Shown: positions 17,305 to 25,336 of the stretch, one piece after another | Layout of the letters: each line of letters begins with the position of its first letter | Position numbering within the stretch: position 1 is the stretch's first letter | NCBI GenBank assembly: GCA_036378535.1 | Contig: DASUWH010000050.1 | Location: 1-64,000 of the forward strand | Reading direction: 5' to 3' | Source: Gp1-AA122 sp036378535 | GTDB taxonomy: Bacteria > Acidobacteriota > Terriglobia > Terriglobales > Acidobacteriaceae | DNA length: 64,000 bases | Program-made: the position numbers and the translations under genes | Notes under the pieces: generated by a model | What the model was told of the DNA's origin: nothing | Database searches by the model: none | What the model saw: only the letters and a program-made list of their open reading frames with translations

Positions 17305-17567
17305 TCGAATTCTCCTTTATTCAGCCGCCTGGGTCAGCGGGGAGCCCTCCCGTGCTGCGTCGTTCAGCGCATGACGCCTACTTCGTCGCAGACGACCGTA
17401 GGGATCGGGCTCCGACGCAGATTGGCGCCTACTCGCGATTCACTTGATTGTGGGGATTACGTTGGTGCGGCCTACACTCAATGGAGTGCCGGCACTGTCT
17501 TTACGTAGGCGACAGCTACCCAGAAGGAATTCTTTTTCACTTTAAGACAGAGATGATGTGATGTCAA

Positions 17568-17583
17568 GGTCGGCTGCTGCTCC
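17568..17583. repeat. Left target-site duplication of the insertion element
   Basis: GGTCGGCTGCTGCTCC lies directly outside the left terminal repeat and is repeated exactly at 18973-18988. Confidence 0.9.
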
Positions 17584-18972
17584 TGTCGGTAGCACATGAT
17601 ATGTCCGGGTTACGTAGCACATGAAATGTCCGCTTTGCAGGCGGTAAGGATAAGCGACCATGCGGAGCATGGAAGCTTATCCGAGGGCCGCGATGGAGCG
17701 GGCGATGAAGGTACAGGACGTGATGTCGCAGGCGATGGCGAAGAAGATCACCTGGAGGCAGGCGGCGGAGATCCTGGGCATCAGTGACCGGCACATGCGA
17801 CGGATTCGGGAGCGCTACGAGGAAGAGGGCTACGACGGGTGGCTGGACCGGCGGCGAGGCAAGCCCTCGCGTCGCCGGGTGCCGCTAGCGACGGTGGAGA
17901 AGGGGTTCGCGTTGTACCGGGAGAAAGATTTCGATCTGAACGTGCAGCACTTTCACGAGAAGTTGCAGGCCGAGCACGGGATCGAACTGAGTTACACCTG
18001 GGTAAAGCAGGCGCTGCAGGGAGCGGGCCTGGTGGGGCGCGGGCGCAAGCGCGGGGCGCACCGCACGGCGCGAGCGGCGGCCGTTGCCGGGCATGTTGTT
18101 GCACATCGACGGCAGCCGCCACCAGTGGTTTCAGGACGAACGCTGGTGCGACCTGATCGTGATTCTGGACGGTGCTAGCAGCGAGATTTACTACGCCCAG
18201 CTGGTGGAAGAGGAATCGACGGCGACGGTAATGGCGGCCTTGAAGGAAGTGATCGAGCGCAAAGGCTTGTTCTGCGCGTTGTACAGCGATCGGGGCAGCC
18301 ATTTCTGGCTGACGCCGAAGGTGGGCGGCCAAGTGGACTACCATCGCCGCACCCAGGTGGGGCGGGCATTGCACGAGTTGGGAGTGCAGATGACCCCGGC
18401 CTACTCGCCCGAAACGCGTGGGCGCAGCGAGCGCAACTGCAGGGGCGCTTGCCGCGGGAGTTGCGGTTGCGCCCACTTCGTACCCTACAGGCGGCGAACC
18501 GGTTTCTGGGGGAGGATTACATGGCCGAGTTCAACCGCCGGTTTCAGGTCGCGCCCTCACAACCAGGAAATGCTTTTGTGCCCTGCCGCAGTCGTGACCT
18601 GGACCGGATCTTCTCCCTGCAGTTCGAACGCAGCGTGAACCGCGACAACACCGTGAACTTTCAAAATCTGAGCTTGCAAATCGAGCGGGTGCGCTGGCGA
18701 GCGACCTTGGCGGGCTGCCAGGTGATCGTGCATCAACACCTGGATGGAACCTTGAGTCTCACTCACGGACCGCATTGTTTGGGCCGCTACGACGCAGATG
18801 GTCGATCGCTGCCAGCCAAAGCTTCTACCGAGATGGGCAGGGGAAGGGGAACTGCCCCCTTCCCCTGCACCCCCATCCCCAAAATCAACCCAACCCAACC
18901 GGCGAGGGCTCAACTTTGAAACCGGACATTTCACGTGCTGCAAAAACCGGAAATTTTAACTTGCTACCGACA
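17584..18972 (+). mobile_element. Insertion sequence, IS1202/ISNCY-type, 1389 bp, inactive
   Basis: The ends are perfect 11-bp inverted repeats (TGTCGGTAGCA at 17584-17594, TGCTACCGACA at 18962-18972). They are flanked by identical 16-bp direct repeats, so the element boundaries are exact. Each end also has paired subterminal copies of a TAGCACATGAAATGTCCG-like word (left near 17590 and 17615; right inverted near 18920 and 18945), probably transposase-binding sites. The single transposase gene inside is frameshifted twice. Long target duplications are known for IS1202-type elements, which agrees with the transposase type. The exact duplication means the copy has not moved or recombined since insertion. 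Confidence 0.9.
17660..18919 (+). pseudogene. Transposase of the IS1202/ISNCY type, two frameshifts
   Basis: Three consecutive reading frames together spell one DDE transposase. The first part is a helix-turn-helix (ITWRQAAEILGISDRHMRR) to about 18063. The catalytic core follows, with LLHIDGSRHQWFQDERW, YSDRGSHFWLTPK and AYSPETRGRSERN. The tail (LPRELRLRPL onward) ends at 18919. The first break is at about 18065: after GAHR, one or two bases shift the frame into RRERRPLPGM. The second, at about 18438, appears to have lost roughly 10 bp after SERN, where a Phe-Gly-Thr-Trp-type stretch is normally expected. A perfect 13-bp GC hairpin (18837-18868) lies near the 3' end. No functional transposase can be made. 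Confidence 0.88.
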
Positions 18973-18988
18973 GGTCGGCTGCTGCTCC
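18973..18988. repeat. Right target-site duplication of the insertion element
   Basis: Exact copy of the 16 bases at 17568-17583. Removing the element and one copy restores an uninterrupted intergenic sequence. Confidence 0.9.
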
Positions 18989-19181
18989 AGCCAATGCTTT
19001 GCGGCCACACTCCATGACCCGGTCGCATATGGAGCTTCGGCGGCGCATCGATATTGTCGAGACATTCAACCGCAGTACGACTCTCTCTAGGCTGCTGGTT
19101 CCGTAAGCCACCCGAAAGCGACGAGCTTTTGCATGCGGCCCCTACAACCGCGAACTCCAGGGAGAGGGAGATCACCAGGTG

Positions 19182-19415
19182 CTAATTCGTCCGATTCTTC
19201 CGTTTCGCGACCAAACGCTGGATGAATTTGGCTCCGTCCTTCGTGTAGCCTTCCACACCATGTTGTAGAAACATCTCGCAAATCTGTGTGATGGTGCGCT
19301 GTTCTTGATCTGCGATCTGCTGAATCTCGCGTCGGAGTTCAGGGCTCACCCGCAAAACCAGAAAACCTGTCTTCGGCACCTCCGAAATATAGCCGTCGAA
19401 CGTGGGGCATGACAA
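19182..19415 (-). CDS. Small putative DNA-binding protein (ribbon-helix-helix-like)
   Basis: The 77-residue product contains TGFLVLRVSPELRREIQQIADQ, a short beta strand followed by a helix as in Arc/CopG-type repressors. A second helix (TITQICEMFLQHGVEGY) and a basic tail follow. It is divergently transcribed from the recombination operon across a palindromic intergenic segment, the usual arrangement for a local repressor. The start is uncertain: the reported TTG at 19415 or an internal codon nearer the strand. Family assignment is by pattern only; regulation of the operon is inference. Confidence 0.5.
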   Translation of the reverse strand: MSCPTFDGYISEVPKTGFLVLRVSPELRREIQQIADQEQRTITQICEMFLQHGVEGYTKDGAKFIQRLVAKRKNRTN

Positions 19416-19448
19416 ATGTAATTTCTCTTGTAATACATGTCATACTAT

Positions 19449-19464
19449 GCAATACTTGTATTGC
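19449..19464. promoter_or_regulatory. Palindromic operator candidate in front of the recombination operon
   Basis: Perfect 16-bp palindrome GCAATACTTGTATTGC lies 20 bp before the first operon ATG. Just to its left, ATGACA (19409-19414) and TGTCAT (19438-19443) form a second inverted pair. The AT-rich composition stands out from the neighbours. Position between divergent genes suggests control of both. Confidence 0.6.
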
Positions 19465-19484
19465 AATCGTTAAGAGGATACGAA

Positions 19485-20276
19485 ATGATGTCGTCCGACC
19501 CGTACAAAGCAAAGAAAACGAGGACAACGAAGCTGCTTCGAGAAAACATCGCCGCAGCCAGAAAAGCGTTGGGCGAGATTTTCGGTCCCGGTGAGAGAAC
19601 GAGACTGGCTGAGCTAACCCGAGATTTTCAGTTTTCCGTAAAAGGCGGTGATCTCCTCGTACTCGATGGTCACTGGTACGCCACCCATACCGGTCTCATC
19701 CGGCTAGCCCGTCGAAAAAAATGCAGGGGCATCCACGTCGAGACTGTTGACACGTTCTGCGATTCGCGTGCAAAGCGGTTCGTTATCAAGGCAACAGTTT
19801 TTCCGTCGCCAAACTCGCTTGGGTTCACCGGGTACGGGGACGCTGATCCCAGTAATATATCTTCGCTCGTTCACGGTGCTGAAATGCGGGTCGCCGAGAC
19901 CCGTGCTGTCAATCGTGCACTCCGAAAAGCATATGGAGTAGGTGTCTGCTCAGTCGAGGAACGCGGATCAAGTGGCGAGGCCCCAGGCCGCCCGCACCGG
20001 CCGGACGACCTCGTACCGCAACCGGCCAATGGAAATGGCTACGGAGGACCAAAGGTCCGCGACCGCCTCTGCCAGATCATTCGGCAGTACCAGTTGAATC
20101 CAGTTCTCGTGAAGAGCTATGCGGTTGATTTCTGCGCTGTGGCCGCTCTACGTGATGCTTCGCGTGAACAAGTCGAGAACTTCATTGCCCATCTGGCTGA
20201 CTGGGCTGCAACGGATCGTAATGCTCTCATCTGTCAATTGAATAGCTATCTCGGCCAGAAGGAAGCTGTCGCATGA
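19485..20276 (+). CDS. Putative single-strand annealing / ssDNA-binding protein (Rad52-like pattern)
   Basis: First gene of a tight five-gene operon. The 263-residue product has a conserved-looking core: DGHWYATHTGLIRLA, a beta stretch RFVIKATVFPSP, FTGYGDADP, and a helix MRVAETRAVNRALRKAYG. This order (strand, strand, Gly-Tyr-Gly, then a helix with a basic NRALR) is like the Rad52/Sak annealing fold of phages. After a Pro/Gly linker (~170-190) a separate helical domain (VRDRLCQIIRQYQLNPVLVKSY) closes the protein. The ATG at 19485 has AAGAGGAT upstream. The nuclease and small partner encoded next support a recombination role. Homology is suggested by pattern, not proven. Confidence 0.5.
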   Translation: MMSSDPYKAKKTRTTKLLRENIAAARKALGEIFGPGERTRLAELTRDFQFSVKGGDLLVLDGHWYATHTGLIRLARRKKCRGIHVETVDTFCDSRAKRFVIKATVFPSPNSLGFTGYGDADPSNISSLVHGAEMRVAETRAVNRALRKAYGVGVCSVEERGSSGEAPGRPHRPDDLVPQPANGNGYGGPKVRDRLCQIIRQYQLNPVLVKSYAVDFCAVAALRDASREQVENFIAHLADWAATDRNALICQLNSYLGQKEAVA

Positions 20277-20710
20277 AGCGCCGCTTCCAGGGTCTCAGCG
20301 TTACCAACCCTCCAGCTTCGGCCGAAGTCCCCGATGGAATATTTCTCGTGCGCGTCGAGACAGCCCAGTACCGCTGGCACGCACAGAAACCTTATTATTT
20401 GCTCCGGTTCTCGGTTTTGGCACCAAACCAATTCGCATCGCGCTCAATTACTGGTCGGCTCTACTGTACGCCCAAGGCGCTCTGGAAACTGAGCTGGTTC
20501 TTGCGCGATTTCGGCTATGACACCGAGCTGCTCGATCACGAAGAAGTCGAAGACAAGCGCCTGATCGGGCTCCAAGGCGTCGTGAAGATTAGTCTTGTGA
20601 CGCATAACGGAACTTCGCTGCTGAACCTCGATGCGTTCGCCCAGGCCGATCGATGGGCTGAGCTTTCCGCCGGAAGCAGTCCGCAACGTCGCAGTTCGGA
20701 GGTGGCGTGA
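20273..20710 (+). CDS. Small protein, possible OB-fold ssDNA-binding partner
   Basis: The 145-residue product overlaps the annealing-protein stop by 4 bp (ATGA). Its core (VPDGIFLVRVETAQYRWHAQ, then YLLRFSVLAPN, ITGRLYCTP, LQGVVKISL) is a run of five or so beta strands around aromatic and basic residues. That is the look of small OB-fold or DUF669-type phage proteins that travel with recombinases. The C-terminal 20 residues are Ser-rich and disordered. I do not recognise a specific family; the role is inferred from fold appearance and position between an annealase candidate and a nuclease. Confidence 0.45.
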   Translation: MKRRFQGLSVTNPPASAEVPDGIFLVRVETAQYRWHAQKPYYLLRFSVLAPNQFASRSITGRLYCTPKALWKLSWFLRDFGYDTELLDHEEVEDKRLIGLQGVVKISLVTHNGTSLLNLDAFAQADRWAELSAGSSPQRRSSEVA

Positions 20711-21513
20711 TGACCTACAGCTACACCCAGCTTAGTCAATATCTGACCTGCCCGCGCCGCTATCGTTATCGCTACTTAGATGGATGGCAGGAGAAGGACA
20801 CTCGCGCGGCCATGCTCTTCGGCCGAGCCTTCGAACAAGCCCTGGCCGCCTACTTCTGCCACGAGGATGCCGCAGCTGTGCTCTTTCGCGAATGGTCTGC
20901 CTGCCAAGACCTGGGCCTGCGCTACTCGAATGGCGACAGCTGGGAACGCATGCTGCAGCAAGGTATCATGCTGCTCGACCGCTTCTGCCAAGGTGATCGC
21001 GTTCGGATCCGCCAGCCTCAACGCAATCTCCAGATCAAGTTCACTCGCCCGCTGGACAATGGCCGCGAGTTCGTCGGCTACATCGATGCCATCGGGAAAC
21101 TCGATGGAACTGCCTGCTTGCTCGAGTGGAAAACCACATCCAGCCGCTGCCCGGAAGAGCCTCTTGGCTTGTTGGCTCTCGACCCGCAGTTGGTCTGCTA
21201 CTCATGGCTTACTGGTATCTCCGACGTGGCCCAGGTCGTCTTCGTCCGCAAGCGACTGGTCGAAGTTCAGTACCTGCGCACCACGATCAGTGATGAACAG
21301 CGCCGGGAATTCGGGGGTTTGGTAAGAGACACGATTGAGCGTATCGAAGGCGCTCAGTTTCCTGCGCACAGCGGTATCCGTTTTCCCCAGAACACCTGTA
21401 CTACTTGCCCCTATGTCGGCATGTGCCTGGGGCATCAGGAACTGATTGAAGCCGTGCTGGTGCGACGCCCAGGAGCTGAACAACTTGGTTGGCTTGACGA
21501 GCTTGCATTTTAG
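20710..21513 (+). CDS. Cas4/RecB-like PD-(D/E)XK nuclease with Fe-S cysteines
   Basis: Exonuclease-type protein of 267 residues. Nuclease motifs are in order: GRAFEQALAAYF near residue 35, GYIDAIG (Asp, ~122), LLEWKTTS (Glu-x-Lys, ~138) and QLVCYSW (~158). Four cysteines, one at residue 14 (YLTCPRRYRYRY) and three in CTTCPYVGMC near the C-terminus, form the split [4Fe-4S] signature of Cas4 and AddB. I prefer the ATG at 20710, which has GGAGG 7 nt upstream and shares one base with the preceding stop (TGATG). There are no CRISPR genes here; with the neighbours it looks like the exonuclease half of a phage-type exonuclease/annealase pair. Confidence 0.85.
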   Translation: MTYSYTQLSQYLTCPRRYRYRYLDGWQEKDTRAAMLFGRAFEQALAAYFCHEDAAAVLFREWSACQDLGLRYSNGDSWERMLQQGIMLLDRFCQGDRVRIRQPQRNLQIKFTRPLDNGREFVGYIDAIGKLDGTACLLEWKTTSSRCPEEPLGLLALDPQLVCYSWLTGISDVAQVVFVRKRLVEVQYLRTTISDEQRREFGGLVRDTIERIEGAQFPAHSGIRFPQNTCTTCPYVGMCLGHQELIEAVLVRRPGAEQLGWLDELAF

Positions 21514-21523
21514 GTGTCCGCCC

Positions 21524-22225
21524 GTGCTGCCGAAACCGAATCGCCGGCGAGCGCTCTTCGTGCTGACGAAGATTGATGAGATCCTTGCCTGGGAACAGAA
21601 GAAGGAGGCAGAACGGGATACCAAGTTTGTCGAGCTGGGAAGGTATCTGTGCGAAGTCCGTGCCGGACAATACTGGCGGCTGGAGAACCTGAAATCATTT
21701 GATGAGTTCCTGGAGAGGCGATTTCCGGAATCGAGGAGAAAAGCCTATTACCTGATCTCAATTCACGAGCATCTGCCGCCTCAGGCGAGGAAGGAACTGA
21801 AAGAAGTGGGATGGACCAAAGGGCTGGAATTGGCCAAGCTGGCGCGCAGAGACCGGCAGCAGTTCGATTGTGCAACGTGGTTGCACAAAGCTCGTGAACT
21901 GCCGAAAGAAGAGTTCAAGCGAGAAGTCGAGAAGGAACTTACGGGGAAGGAAACAGAGCCGTGGGAAATTATCTACTTCAAGATCTACAAGAGCCAGATT
22001 CCGATAATCGACCAGGCGATTGAGACTGCTGCCCTCATGCTGGGCACAGATAAATCCCGCGGCTACTGCCTGGAGATGATCTGCGCAGACTTCTTGGCGG
22101 GAGCGAACCTAGATAATCGCGATTCCGAAATTCTGCTGCGCTCCGCCATGCGGTTCTTCACCTTCCTCTCACAGGAACACCAGCAAACGTTCCTGCACCA
22201 GATCGCCCAGATCGATGCATCGTGA
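21524..22225 (+). CDS. Uncharacterised protein of the recombination operon
   Basis: Fourth operon gene, 233 residues from the GTG at 21524 (11 bp after the nuclease stop). The start is uncertain because an in-frame ORF reaches back into the nuclease gene. Residues ~30-110 are strongly helical (FVELGRYLCEVRAGQYW, SFDEFLERRFPESRRKAYYL), resembling small plasmid or phage proteins that pair a helical bundle with a ParB-like or excision role. The second half (EPWEIIYFKIYKSQIPIIDQ) is also helical and has no catalytic motif I can identify. It overlaps the HNH gene by 4 bp. Function unknown; the operon context implies DNA transactions. Confidence 0.6.
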   Translation: MLPKPNRRRALFVLTKIDEILAWEQKKEAERDTKFVELGRYLCEVRAGQYWRLENLKSFDEFLERRFPESRRKAYYLISIHEHLPPQARKELKEVGWTKGLELAKLARRDRQQFDCATWLHKARELPKEEFKREVEKELTGKETEPWEIIYFKIYKSQIPIIDQAIETAALMLGTDKSRGYCLEMICADFLAGANLDNRDSEILLRSAMRFFTFLSQEHQQTFLHQIAQIDAS

Positions 22226-22449
22226 CCACAACCCAGAAAAAAACACGACCGATGAGGCTCCACGTCGATGGGTACGCTCATCTTCGAAATCGGGTAATGG
22301 AACGAGATGCTTGGCGATGTCAATCGTGCGGCAGCATGCGCAACCTTGATGCGCATCATAAAACATTTCGGAGCCATTCTGGCAATGATACAGAAGAGAA
22401 CTTAATTACCCTCTGCGCGCTTTGTCATACCAGAGTTCATGGGCGCTAA
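22222..22449 (+). CDS. HNH endonuclease, small
   Basis: The 75-residue protein is a minimal HNH domain. It has a CQSCG zinc knuckle at ~33-37, the catalytic HH in LDAHHKTF, Asn in EENLITLC, and the second knuckle CALCHTRVH at the end. The GTG start overlaps the preceding stop (GTGA). Such small HNH proteins nick or cut DNA and are common in phages, plasmids and defence-linked loci. Last gene of the operon. The 214-bp stretch behind it, up to the secreted propeller gene, has no recognised feature and could be the right edge of the island. Confidence 0.82.
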   Translation: MTTTQKKTRPMRLHVDGYAHLRNRVMERDAWRCQSCGSMRNLDAHHKTFRSHSGNDTEENLITLCALCHTRVHGR

Positions 22450-22663
22450 CCGGAACAGCTCAACAACTCAAATCTCGTCGCGGGTTTCCACAACGCGTGC
22501 GGTCGAAATCGCCAGCCCCAGGCATCGGGATAGTCCGCTTTCCTGCAAGGCTTTTAAGGCATTCTTATTTACCGCAAGCTATTCGCAATGGAGTTGGTCT
22601 TTTTATGGGCTGAAAAAGTGTGTGAGGCTGCCGACCAACCCCACTGCTTTGAAATTCAAAGAT

Positions 22664-24163
22664 CTAGTTGACGGTGATAGCCGTTCCCGCCGATGGGATG
22701 CCGTTCGCGACTACGTACAAAGTGCTAGCCCCTAGCTCGATCCCGGCAGGCACATCGAACAGGGTGGACACGATCTTACTGCCGGTGGCCACGCCCATAG
22801 TGCTGTGACCGTGCGTGCGGCAATAGAACACGTGATGGGTTGTATTGTTCACAATGCGAACCAATGGGTAATTCGTGGCACTTTGAAAATCGTCGCCATA
22901 CATGGCGCCCTCGGAAAGCCCGTTGAACTGGGTACCCGTGATTTTGTACCCGTTAATGGCGTGAGTCACGGTCGCTGGCGAGGTGACCACGGTTGGTCTC
23001 CACGCGGATTGATATGTTCCACTCGGAGTAAATACCTCAACGCTGGTACTGTAGTCAGTAAACAGCAGTTGTCCCGTCGGCAATTCGACGAGGTGCCCAT
23101 AGAAGGATGAATCAAAGGGCGCGTTCGGCGGTCCCGCAACCACGGAGAGGCTGGTACCGTTCCACTCGTAAAACACCGCCCCCGTGAGACCGAATCCCGG
23201 GCTCGTCATCACCAGGACGTTGCCATTCGTCTCCAATGCCGCTGGGCCATCGGCCACATCAGTGCCGGTGAAGTCCGGACCGGCTGTCCAAGTTCCCGCG
23301 GTGGAGTTGTAAATGGCGGTATGTCCGGCTCCACAGCTATTGGCACCCGTGGCAAAGACGGTGCCATCGGGCCGCAAGACCGCGGGTCCTACTTCGAAGG
23401 TAGCTTTGTTGGAGCCACCACAAGCAGCGGCGGAATCCCACAGCTGCACGGGCGTAGTTCCGGGTACTGTCCACGTGGCGGTAGTTGGGTTGTAAAGCTC
23501 ATAGTTGCTGCCAGCCGCGTTGTATTGAAAAACATATGCGTCCACGGTTAGGACCTTGCCGTTCGGCAGCAGGGTCCAGCCTTCTTCGTCGTAAACATCG
23601 AACTTGCCGGAGCCAACACTCGTCCAGGTTTTCGTGCCAGGATTGAAAATAGCTGTTTTGGGAGGAGTGTCGCAGCAACTGGCCTGCATATATTGCCCGT
23701 TGGGAAGATTGATCCCCTGAGCGTCTCCGATGCTAGACCACCCGATCGGCGGAGCAATGGATACCCATTTATTGGTTTTCGGATTGAACATTGCGCCCTG
23801 AGTCGTCCAAACCGCGCTGCCGTTGTTGTATTCCCCGCCTTCGACAATTACATTTCCGCTACGCAAAACCGCCGACCCGAAAAAGACGGGAGCATAGCCG
23901 GCGGGCATCAAGCCAACCTGCTTCCAGGTACCATTCACGTAGCTACCGGTGTTATCCGGCGTCAGCGTGTACCAGATCTGAGCGTTGTTCTGTTCTGCGT
24001 GTACTAATACACGGCCATCGGTGAGCAGTAGCATCGAACCCACGCCTTGCGGCGCCGGTGCAGTAACCGCCTGCCACGATTGAGCGAAGGCAGCCGGAAT
24101 TGTTAAAGCAATCAGAACCACAAGCCCAAGCAGGGACTTGGAGACACACTTGTTCCTATCCAC
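22664..24163 (-). CDS. Secreted Kelch/galactose-oxidase-like beta-propeller protein
   Basis: Exported protein of 499 residues from a GTG start with AAAGGAGAG upstream. The signal peptide (LLGLVVLIALTIPAAFAQS) is followed by repeated propeller blades. The blades show the motifs LLTDGRVLVHAE, SGNVIVEGGE, LPNGKVLTVDAY, RPDGTVFATG, ETNGNVLVMTS and PTGQLLFTDY, spaced about 50 residues apart. The C-terminal ~100 residues (ITGTQFNGLSEGAMYGDD) resemble the immunoglobulin-like domain that follows the propeller in galactose-oxidase relatives. Copper ligands were not identified, so enzymatic activity is doubtful. It probably works at the cell surface or outside the cell. Confidence 0.78.
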   Translation of the reverse strand: MDRNKCVSKSLLGLVVLIALTIPAAFAQSWQAVTAPAPQGVGSMLLLTDGRVLVHAEQNNAQIWYTLTPDNTGSYVNGTWKQVGLMPAGYAPVFFGSAVLRSGNVIVEGGEYNNGSAVWTTQGAMFNPKTNKWVSIAPPIGWSSIGDAQGINLPNGQYMQASCCDTPPKTAIFNPGTKTWTSVGSGKFDVYDEEGWTLLPNGKVLTVDAYVFQYNAAGSNYELYNPTTATWTVPGTTPVQLWDSAAACGGSNKATFEVGPAVLRPDGTVFATGANSCGAGHTAIYNSTAGTWTAGPDFTGTDVADGPAALETNGNVLVMTSPGFGLTGAVFYEWNGTSLSVVAGPPNAPFDSSFYGHLVELPTGQLLFTDYSTSVEVFTPSGTYQSAWRPTVVTSPATVTHAINGYKITGTQFNGLSEGAMYGDDFQSATNYPLVRIVNNTTHHVFYCRTHGHSTMGVATGSKIVSTLFDVPAGIELGASTLYVVANGIPSAGTAITVN

Positions 24164-24520
24164 GATCTCTCTCCTTTAGTTGACCCAGGGTGCGGACTTT
24201 CGAGACGACCAGCCTGCGTCCTCACTACGCAGGTAGTCAGGGGGAGGACGAGTGTACCTTAGCCAAAAGCAGAGTTCAAGCTTTTTCCGAGGGCTCGGAG
24301 AAGGAAATCACCTCAAATCAACGGGTTCAACGGAGCACTATCCTGGGCTGCTTGCACGTTGCCCAAATGCCGCTCCGGGCGGCGGAGGGCTACCTGATGG
24401 CTAACTAACGCCCTAACGGCCGCAGGGGAGATTGTCTGCTTAGCCATGTACTTGCGGACCGGAGGAAAGCAACTTTTGGCCTGCTGCCGGGGTTAATATT
24501 GTCAGAAATGGGGGTGGCCT
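24164..24520. other. Intergenic region between divergent secreted-protein genes
   Basis: 357 bp between the propeller gene and the lipoprotein gene must contain both promoters. I see no convincing gene, hairpin or repeat. Confidence 0.4.
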
Positions 24521-25321
24521 ATGAAGATCCTTGCCTTGGCGGCGATCTCCCTGCTGGCGGCAGTTTTGCTTGCCTGCGGCAGCAATAGCTCCATGACTTC
24601 AGGTGGCGGCAATGGCAGTGGCTCCGGTTCCGGTACGGGTGGCGGTGACGTCAGCTTCAGTCTCTTGGACAACTGGCAGATAACCACGAACTCCACGGTT
24701 AATGCTGGAAAGTCAGGCTCGGCTGGCGGGTTGTTAGTCAACAATGGTTTGACCAACACCGTTTCTGGCGTCCTGGCGAACATCCAACCGCCGTGCTCGG
24801 CGACTGCAAACCTGAGTGGGACGCTTAGTCAGAGGGCGATCACCTTCTCTTTAGCTGAGAACGGCCAGAGTATTACGTTCAATGGCACGATCAACCAAAA
24901 TATCAATGGCATGTCAGGTACTTACAATGCGTCGCCCGGGGGCTGTACGAATGGAGACGCGGGCACCTGGAATGCAACTCGCATCCCCTCGGTCAACGGT
25001 ACCTGGAGCGGGACCCTGACTCCTACCTCCACAATGCAAGCCGCGTTTCAGTTATCGGCTCCTCTCACGCAAGACACACTGGTGGGCAAAGTGACGGGGA
25101 CGGCAACAGTAACTAACTCGCCATGTTTTACCAGTGTTGCACTGGCTACACCGAACTTCATTGCCGGGCAGCAGCTGATTCTGACCGGCCAATCCGGAGG
25201 AGCGACTCTTCAGATCACCGCGTCAGTCGATCTTTCTGCCACGTCGATGAGCGCGACGTACGCGATTTCCGGAGGCGGCTGCGATGGCCAAACTGGTTCC
25301 GGTACGCTGACCAGGCAATAG
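24521..25321 (+). CDS. Lipoprotein with two beta-rich repeats, function unknown
   Basis: A 266-residue lipoprotein. The signal sequence ends in LLAC (lipobox, Cys ~19). A Ser/Gly linker (GGGNGSGSGSGTGGG) leads to two related ~100-residue halves. Each half has phrases of the type VNGTWSGTLTPTS / GLTNTVSGVLANI, a buried-looking Cys pair (PPCSATANLSG / SPCFTSVALAT) and an end such as GTYNASPGGC / ATYAISGGGC. The internal repetition suggests a duplicated beta-sandwich. No enzyme motif. The 3' end is 15 bp from the convergent foldase gene. Confidence 0.7.
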   Translation: MKILALAAISLLAAVLLACGSNSSMTSGGGNGSGSGSGTGGGDVSFSLLDNWQITTNSTVNAGKSGSAGGLLVNNGLTNTVSGVLANIQPPCSATANLSGTLSQRAITFSLAENGQSITFNGTINQNINGMSGTYNASPGGCTNGDAGTWNATRIPSVNGTWSGTLTPTSTMQAAFQLSAPLTQDTLVGKVTGTATVTNSPCFTSVALATPNFIAGQQLILTGQSGGATLQITASVDLSATSMSATYAISGGGCDGQTGSGTLTRQ

Positions 25322-25336
25322 TGGCTAAGGTTCCGA

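Noticed and set aside
17781..18476. 231-residue minus-strand ORF
   Set aside because: Antisense to the decayed transposase.
20710..21513. CRISPR-associated Cas4
   Set aside because: The nuclease has the Cas4-type Fe-S signature but no cas1/cas2 or repeat array is near; the operon context fits recombination better.
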